Assembly (NCBI GenBank): GCA_003439945.1
Contig: QVRM01005993.1
Location: forward strand, 62,001 to 126,000
Origin: Dermanyssus gallinae
Taxonomy: Eukaryota > Arthropoda > Arachnida > Mesostigmata > Dermanyssidae
Length of the DNA stretch: 64,000 bases
Direction: 5' to 3'
Each line of letters starts with the position of its first letter. Position 1 is the first letter of the stretch. The translations under genes and the position numbers were made by a program. The notes under the pieces are model-generated. The model was not told the DNA's origin. It saw only the letters and a list, made by a program, of their open reading frames with translations, and ran no database searches. This document shows, piece after piece, positions 57,871-64,000 of the stretch.

Positions 57871-57970
57871 AGTATTGATAGGAACTTTAATATATATATA
57901 TATATATATATATATCAAAGTTCCTCTCAATACTGGTTAGGTAAACGCATAAGCATAGCATCTTGGCACG
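54643..57970. other. Probable first RCC1 intron; (TA)n-rich, no gene recognised
   Basis: (TA)n tracts lie at about 54819-54835, 54967-54996, 56212-56275, 56303-56352 and 57832-57866. A diverged repeat pair (AACTAGA...CAGTATCGCAAAGTACAA) occurs at about 55365-55393 and 56501-56530. No coding sequence was recognised. Confidence 0.45.
57867..57938. repeat. Inverted repeat with 22-bp arms around (TA)n
   Basis: Left arm 57867-57888 is AACCAGTATTGATAGGAACTTT. The right arm 57917-57938 is its reverse complement with one mismatch. The 28-bp middle is (TA)n, and the left flank is also (TA)n. It may form a hairpin. It lies just before the second RCC1 exon. Confidence 0.95.
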
Positions 57971-58057
57971 CAGATCGTTTACGTGTGTCTGACTGACGCT
58001 GACCCTGTCGCTGATCTGCCACACAAAACGAAACGAGAAAGTAAGCGCGTAAAGTCA

Positions 58058-58774
58058 ATGAGTGTCGATCTCCTTGTGATTCCATTAGTAGCGACGCCGG
58101 CTGCTTCTGAGGCTAAAGAAGACAGAAGACATGTTGGCAGCAAGAATGCCAAGCTTGCCGGCAGCGGAGCGGCAGATGCCGAGCCCCAGACCGAAGACAT
58201 CGAAGAGCCAAAACGAAAAGTGGCCAGAGGCAGGCGACGAGCTGAGCCACCTACCAGCATCGAGGTATGTACCTGCATAGCATGTCCCAGTATTTGGATT
58301 GAAGTGCTCGCTAAAAAGGCACGCGGGTAAATGGATGGGCGTTTAATGCGCATTGTGCATAATTATAGACAGACGTGTGCTGTATGCTGGCTAGCCAAGC
58401 GCAACCAGTCGTTTGTTTTGTGTTACAACAGATGATGTCAGAATCGTGGTGAACCTACGTATCGGGGAACTACATGGAAACCAGCTAGCAATAACTATTT
58501 GTGATACAGTAGGACTATGCTTAACAAAGAGCAAAGTCACACAAATCAATCACTCAATCAATCCGGTTTATTGACGGATTCTCAACATGTTGGCAATCTG
58601 TCACCAAAATCAACAGCTGCCGTGTGCATACTTAGTGTTTAACAAGGGGAAGTGTTACTTCAGGCATCACGTAGCTAATTTGCTTGATATGATCATTCTC
58701 AAAATTTGAGCGGTATTTTTTTAAATCTCTAATCTCGAGAGTTTTTAGAATGAGAAAATGATTCTTGTTAATTT

Positions 58775-58814
<40 letters not shown>

Positions 58815-59338
58815 CGGAGGTATGACGGTAAAGTTTGTGCTTGATTTTCTGTGATCTTCTCTGGCGATACTCGTCGCCGACGTAGGTGCCGCAGATCGAG
58901 GGCGATTTAAAAGGTCTGGTCGCTGGCGATGGTGAGGTCGGCCAGTTGGGTATCGGTGAAGACGGCGAGAACGGCAAGCCGAGATTTGTTGTCACCGGTG
59001 ATTTGATTGCAGACGCCGTTAAGTCCGAGGGAGATGCCACAATCGAGAAAGTTGTTCGTTGTGCTGCTGGAGGAATGCATTCACTTCTGCTGACAGATAA
59101 GGTATTTATAGTATGCATGCTGGCTCCACTGCACGTTTACACTGTACCAGTACATGTTGGACGACACACACACACACACACTTCCCGACACAGCCGTAGA
59201 TTTATACCCGAATTCAGCGGTTGAACAACAGGTATACAGACGTTGGTGTTGTTGTAGCACGACTATGAACAGATTCGCTGGTTGTAACATGATACATATT
59301 ACACTTTTATTTAATACTTATTATTTGACGGACTAGCA

Positions 59339-59389
<51 letters not shown>

Positions 59390-59852
59390 ATTTATTAAGG
59401 ATACCGATGGAGCGACAATTGTCTCCTGAGAACGTGTGCACTGGGAATATTACTCTATCTCGTATAGAGTGGGTTGGCACCACTTCAGCAGCGTGCCGCG
59501 GACGGACGCCGCGTTCCCTCGTTGGACGTCGAGGTCAAGGCGCTGTCTCAAGAAAGCCGCAGATCTCTTGTCTCCAGCTGCGAGGTTTAGCTGCTCGCCG
59601 ACTCTGTGGAGGAGTTTGCGGGTTAGGTTTCCTGGGCCGCCCAAGGTCTCAAACGATAGCGGTTGAAATTCATGTGGGTACTCTATTGAAGCGTATTTTG
59701 CGAGCTTCCTTGTCTCGGCTAGATCACCAGCGTAACCTGCCGAGGCCGCCCCGCCACCGACCATTGAAGGTGCTAATGAGTCGGTAACTGTGGCGTCCCA
59801 GACAAGCATCCTGCCCCGGCTGAAGGGGGTTAGAGTCATCCCGTCCGGGCGT

Positions 59853-59902
<50 letters not shown>

Positions 59903-60314
59903 ATAATGCTCACGTGTGGCTGAGTAGGATTCCTTTGCCGAAAGGCGGACTATAAATGGCTTTGATTGACTCTCTTCTTAGGGGAACGTGTACTCGTTCG
60001 GTTGCAACGACGACGGCGCTCTTGGGCGAGCGACAGCCGAAGAGCAGGACTGTTTCGTGTCCGGTCGCGTTAAGATACCGCAAGATAAAAAGGTACGCTA
60101 AAAACGTTGTTTTTCGTAACATCATATAACATTGATTGACTTTGCACAGTTGTCAGCTGCTCTTGGCGTGCTATTTGAGAGAGGCATATAGTTTAGTTTA
60201 TTTTTACTGGAACTTCTTTGACTTCATTTTATATATGTGGACAGGGTGGCATGTTGCACTACAGCTCAGATTATTTTTTGCATTTTTTTAAAGCGATCTT
60301 TTTTGAGATTTGTG

Positions 60315-60398
<84 letters not shown>

Positions 60399-61675
60399 GT
60401 AGTTCAATAAGTTCTTAGAATGAAAACCGAGAATTTTACAAATCATGTTTTAAAATTTTTCTCATTCGATATACTCCCCGAGAAGCTCAATACACTTTCC
60501 CACCGAGATTTCAGAGCTTTCATACTTCTTGAGTAGAATTCCGCGTCGTTAGATTGAAAATAGGCATTGACAGCAGCCTTAACCTCTTCATTGCTGGAAA
60601 AACGCTTTCCACCGAGACTATTCTTCAAATGTCCGAAGAGGAAATAATCAGAGGGGGCCAGGTCTGGAGAATAGGAGGGTTGTTCAATAAGTTCGAACCT
60701 CAGTTGGGCCAGTTTTGCCGATGCTTGCCGGGACTTGTGTGCAGGAGCATTGCCCTGGTGAAACGGGACAACCTTCTTCTGCAAAGGGGGCCGTTTCACG
60801 ATGAGTTCTTGCTAACGGCAGTCCAACAGTCTTGCATAATATTCTCCTGTGATCGTTTTACAGCTCTCAAGGTAGTCGACCAGCATTATTCTACGTTGGT
60901 CCTAAAAAACTGTAGCCATCACCTTTCCGGTCAATGCCGTTGTCCGCACCCTCTTCGGAGGTCCTTCATCAGGTGCACACCATTGGCAAGATGCTTCTTG
61001 GGTCTCGGGAGTGTAGTGATGAACCCGGCTTTCATCGACGGTCATGAATCTGCACCAAAAATCCGACAGATTGTTCGACATCTTGGCCAAATTTCGCTGT
61101 AAAGCCAAAACAGGCGCGTCTTTTTGGCCTTGGTTGAGCAAATGCGGCAGCCATTTTGCTCTAAGCTCTTTCATCTTCAAGTTTTCGTGTAGGATAAAAT
61201 GCACACTGCCTAAACTAATCCCTAATGCCTCCGCTATTTCCTTAATGTTCATTCGCTTATCTGTGCCAAGAATTTTTCGCACTTTCTCTACGTTTTCCTC
61301 ATCAGTTGCCGTTTTTTGGCCTCCTGGACGTAGTTCATCCTCGGTGCTCCTGCGACCTCTTTTTAACACATTAATCCAGTTGGAAACAGTGGCAAAACAT
61401 GGCGCAGAGTCACTGTACGTCTCGTCTAACTCAATTTTTACTTGGGTCGCATTCCAACCTTTGAAATAAAAATGCTTGATAATCACTCGAAACTCTTTTT
61501 TCTCCATTTTTAAAAATCACGCCGATACGTTGCACGGGAAAAGCTATCAAACGAAATCGCAACGGCCAATCACCATAATATATTGAGTGCTAGCAGTCGA
61601 AAAGTTCCTATTAGCGGTGAAAGCGTGCCAAAATTCGAATTCTAAAAAGCTCATTCTAAGAACTTATTGAACTAC

Positions 61676-61720
<45 letters not shown>

Positions 61721-63885
61721 GCGTATTTCTTGATAATAATCCAGGTCGTGAACATCGCGGCTGGAAATGTGCACAGCGTTGCGTTGACGTCAGACGGCCG
61801 CGTCTTACTGTGGGGCATGTACCGTGACAGCCGAGGACCATTTGGGGTGGCACCGAAGGCCGAAAAGCCTCACCGGGTACCCACCGACATTAGTGGGTCG
61901 CTGCCCGAACCCATCGTGGATGTGTCCTGCGGCTCCGAACACACGCTCTTACTTAGTAATAAGGTATTATTAATGTTAAATTTTTTTGAGGAGGGTTAAA
62001 ATGCTGTTACTCGGTATTGCTTCGTGCCAGGAATCCCACTTTCCATCTCGACCCGAGCGGACGAATATTTATATATATAATAGCGGCCCACTAAGCGCCC
62101 CACCATACCCACTTAATGCACCCCCCCCCCCCCACTTTGGGCCTCTAAATCATTCTCTGATTTCCATATAACGGTACGATATGCAGTATCAATAAGACGC
62201 AGTATCAACAAGACGATTATATACATACCATACGGAGGGTGCAATAATTAAATTATGATTAGTATCAATAAGATGGTAAACACTAATGAGCCTATATACG
62301 GTAATTAGTCAAACTAGCACTAACGCAGCGAGGAGTCCGCACTCTGCGCCATCAACATTGCAATTAGTATCGTCATTGACAATATTAATAAAGACAACGC
62401 CCGCGTCAATTATTATGTTCCAGTGCCACGAAAACTTTCTCGTAAAAGTATTACGGTACTAAAACGATCATACAATTAAATAATTTGTTGATTTGGCAAA
62501 AGGTTGTCACTTTCTATACGACGATTCCATGGCAAAGCATGTCCAAAACTTGAAAACAACTTAGTAAAAATTGTCTTTGGCCATACTTGGCTTACAAGAA
62601 CAGATCTCACATAACGCAAATCATTTGAAGGCGGCAGTGTTTGGGAGAGTCAGTCAGCCGGTGCATAGCTGTTTGTTCATTCACTTCGTTTCCCTACCAA
62701 GAATCAAATCGTAAATATTATTTAACGCTACTTTCAACTATGTTTGTGCCTGTACATAATGCCCTGGCGTCTCGGTTTCTAGGGAAACATCTACTCGATG
62801 GGATGCGGCGAACAAGGCCAGTTGGGCCGAGTAAGGAAGGCGCAATCGGATCGCGATCAGCGCCGCGCTAAAGAGGTTCGTGCTTCGCTATGGATGTGCA
62901 ATTAGCCTGAAAGGGATGCGTTGTAAACAAATGCCGCTGTAGAGTGACACGAAGTTGGGTTGATTCGTTCGTAGCGAATTGCATGCGGTTGGTTTCATGC
63001 AATTGAAATTAAAACACCTTACCACGCTAGACCAAGCGAGTTCCGTTGTTCCCGAATGTTATTCAAGCCTAACGCCAGCTCTGGGCGAAGTCTCCTTTTG
63101 ATCGAGATTTAACCCGTTAGCCGGCTAGACTAGCAAACAAGGATGGTACGGGTAACGGTGATGATTCTTCCTCAGGTACTGCTTATGCCGCTAAAGGTGC
63201 CAGTTAAGTCTGGACGAAGTGCAGTGACCTTCGACCGCGTCTGGGCTGGTCGATATACGTCATTTGGGCGCGCCACAGACGGATCCATCTGGGGGTGCGG
63301 ACTTAACAATTTCTCACAGCTGGGCCGACTTGCCGATTCGTCGAGTTCCGAAGCAAACCTTGTGTTCAGCATGGTGCGACTTCCAGTGTTCGATCCCAAG
63401 ATCAGGTCGGTTGTAGCTCAGCACCTGCTGCGCCTGCAGCTATCTATACGCTACATTTGTTGTTTTTTTTCTTTTTTAATTCTTTGTTACTATTGCTACT
63501 ACTACTACTACTACCGCTCTCCTGACACACGCGCCAGTGTATGTGCTCTTCCTGTACGTGTGAATTAGTACGTCCTTGGCGGCTGAAAAAACGCCAAAAA
63601 CGGAATTAATTAATCTGCTAAAATATCTGAGTAACAAATACCATGGTACGTCTGTGTATACAACATATCCGTGATAGTAACAAGAGCGGCGGACTAACAA
63701 TATGTTTTACCATAGTTGTGCATGTATGCAATGATATTATAGATCAGTAAGATAATCAATTCATTATGTTCTATGCCAGGTGGACTAATATTGTGGGAGG
63801 TGAGCAGCACACACTCGCTTTGGATGAGAACGGCCGAGTGTACGCGATGGGTCGTGTTCTCTACGGACGACTGGGTCTCGGAAAA
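58058..63885 (+). CDS. RCC1: RCC1, chromatin-bound guanine nucleotide exchange factor for Ran (3' end outside window)
   Basis: RCC1 loads Ran with GTP on chromatin and so drives nuclear transport and spindle assembly. The supported exons are 57974/58058-58264, 58895-59101, 59982-60092, 61745-61963, 62783-62875, 63176-63405 and 63780-63885. All have AG acceptors and GT donors. The first five join in phase 0, and the sixth and seventh share a split Arg codon. The N-terminus is basic (KTKRESKRVKS, PKRKVARGRRR), as expected for DNA binding and nuclear import. Propeller repeats follow: GDGEVGQLGIG, VRCAAGGMHSLLLTDK, GNVYSFGCNDDGALGR, NIAAGNVHSVALTSDGRVLL, VDVSCGSEHTLLLSNK, GNIYSMGCGEQGQLGR, GSIWGCGLNNFSQLGR, and NIVGGEQHTLALDENGRVYA then GRLGLG. 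These cover about five to six of seven blades; the rest lies beyond 64000. No stops or frame breaks occur. ATG 58058 is the first in-frame ATG of its exon, but the open frame runs upstream, so translation may begin in the 54628 exon. Confidence 0.96.
58779..58811. repeat. (TA)n microsatellite in an RCC1 intron
   Basis: About 16 TA units in the intron 58265-58894. No other feature of note is seen in that intron. Confidence 0.97.
59342..59900 (-). mobile_element. RLE-type LINE fragment enclosed by (TA)n inside an RCC1 intron
   Basis: Between a (TA)n tract at 59342-59385 and another at 59852-59900, the minus strand encodes GMTLTPFSRGRMLVWDATVT, LAKYASIEYPHEFQPL and [11 protein letters not shown]. 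This is the restriction-like endonuclease C-terminus. It resembles [11 protein letters not shown] and [12 protein letters not shown] of the LINE copies at 38-42 kb but is clearly another family, with the WDAT block intact. The frame 59450-59839 is open. The preceding RPDG-type half is only just missing at the truncation point. Orientation is opposite to RCC1. Confidence 0.75.
60319..60395. repeat. (TA)n microsatellite, mariner insertion target
   Basis: A tract of nearly 40 TA units. It resumes on the other side of the mariner at 61679-61718, showing that the transposon inserted into a single longer (TA)n array. Confidence 0.97.
60396..61678 (-). mobile_element. Mariner transposon (mellifera-like), complete with terminal repeats
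   Basis: The element is 1283 bp. Its terminal inverted repeats are 28 bp and perfectly matched. The left begins CAGGTAGTTCAATAAGTTCT (60396-60423) and the right is its exact complement (61651-61678). TA flanks both ends as the target dinucleotide. Inside is one transposase gene on the minus strand. Perfect ends suggest a fairly recent insertion, although the transposase is broken. It lies in the RCC1 intron 60093-61744 in antisense orientation. Confidence 0.98.
60443..61507 (-). pseudogene. Mariner transposase with two in-frame stops and a lost catalytic Asp
   Basis: The start ATG is at 61507, and the frame runs to 60443 (355 codons including the stop), normal for mariner. The N-terminus has paired helix-turn-helix DNA-binding regions (NATQVKIELDETY; IKEIAEALGISLGSVHFIL) and the linker WLPHLLNQGQK. 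The catalytic domain has MTVDESRVHHYTPET (first Asp) and YSPDLAPSDYFLFGHLKN (third Asp, D34D-type). At the second position the family has HQDNAPAH and this copy has HQGNAPAH, so the second catalytic Asp is Gly. TAG codons at 60904-60902 and 60814-60812 interrupt an otherwise continuous frame, with no frameshift. The product would be inactive. Confidence 0.96.
61964..62782. other. RCC1 intron, no further feature
   Basis: An 819-bp intron with a poly(C) run near 62125-62136. No transposon or coding sequence was recognised. Confidence 0.7.
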
Positions 63886-64000
63886 GTAATGTTGAACACC
63901 AAATACTACTACTGCTAAATCATATTTAGTTACAGTAATAATAGTAATGATTGCACGTAAAAACTAAGTCGAAGTTGTCTAAAGTGTATGCGGCATGTGC

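Noticed and set aside
57610..57940. ORFs on both strands across CTCT and (TA)n repeats
   Set aside because: They are generated by microsatellite translation and lie in the probable RCC1 intron.

Overview
The window is animal nuclear DNA and most likely from an arthropod. It holds one conserved gene with GT-AG introns (RCC1), a mariner transposon of mellifera-like type, and decayed R1-, R2-, CR1/Jockey- and Ty3/gypsy-type retroelements. It also has tRNA-like SINEs and long (TA)n and (AAT)n tracts. A mite or other chelicerate would fit, but nothing seen here proves it.

Layout. From 1 to 3.86 kb there is mostly a CR1/Jockey-like LINE. From 5.6 to 10.2 kb there is a nearly full-length but decayed R1-like LINE. 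From 10.6 to 35 kb there are small LINE fragments (R2-like at 15.2-16.3 kb; R1-like at 18.2-20.2, 21.2-22.4 and 30.6-32.6 kb), a SINE, a strong palindrome and tandem duplications. From 37.4 to 42.3 kb there is a CR1-like remnant and then three head-to-tail, 5'-truncated copies of YLDDG/restriction-like-endonuclease LINEs, each ending in (AAT)n. From 43 to 52.3 kb there are more LINE fragments, a second SINE copy and a gypsy pol fragment. From 53.6 kb to the end lies RCC1 on the plus strand, with a GC-rich likely promoter, a candidate first exon at 54.63 kb and seven well-supported exons between 58.0 and 63.9 kb. The gene runs off the right edge. One of its introns contains a mariner with perfect 28-bp inverted repeats, and another contains a LINE fragment enclosed by (TA)n.

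Scattered through the accessory part are short ORFs that look like divergent members of one lineage-specific family. They are about 75-90 codons long, with a hydrophilic N-terminus carrying a Leu-Leu/acidic/Pro-Asp block, then two membrane segments and a short tail. The best are at 11.9, 16.8, 25.7, 36.6 and 49.6 kb on the minus strand and 28.4 kb on the plus strand. Weaker candidates lie at 13.7, 14.97, 24.1, 25.5 and 32.9 kb. A second pair of related but broken coding segments lies at 4.5 and 17.9 kb. I recognise neither group. They are the best candidates here for something undescribed.

Apart from RCC1, almost every recognisable coding region is a broken transposable element. No rRNA genes, CRISPR arrays, operons or true tRNA genes were seen.
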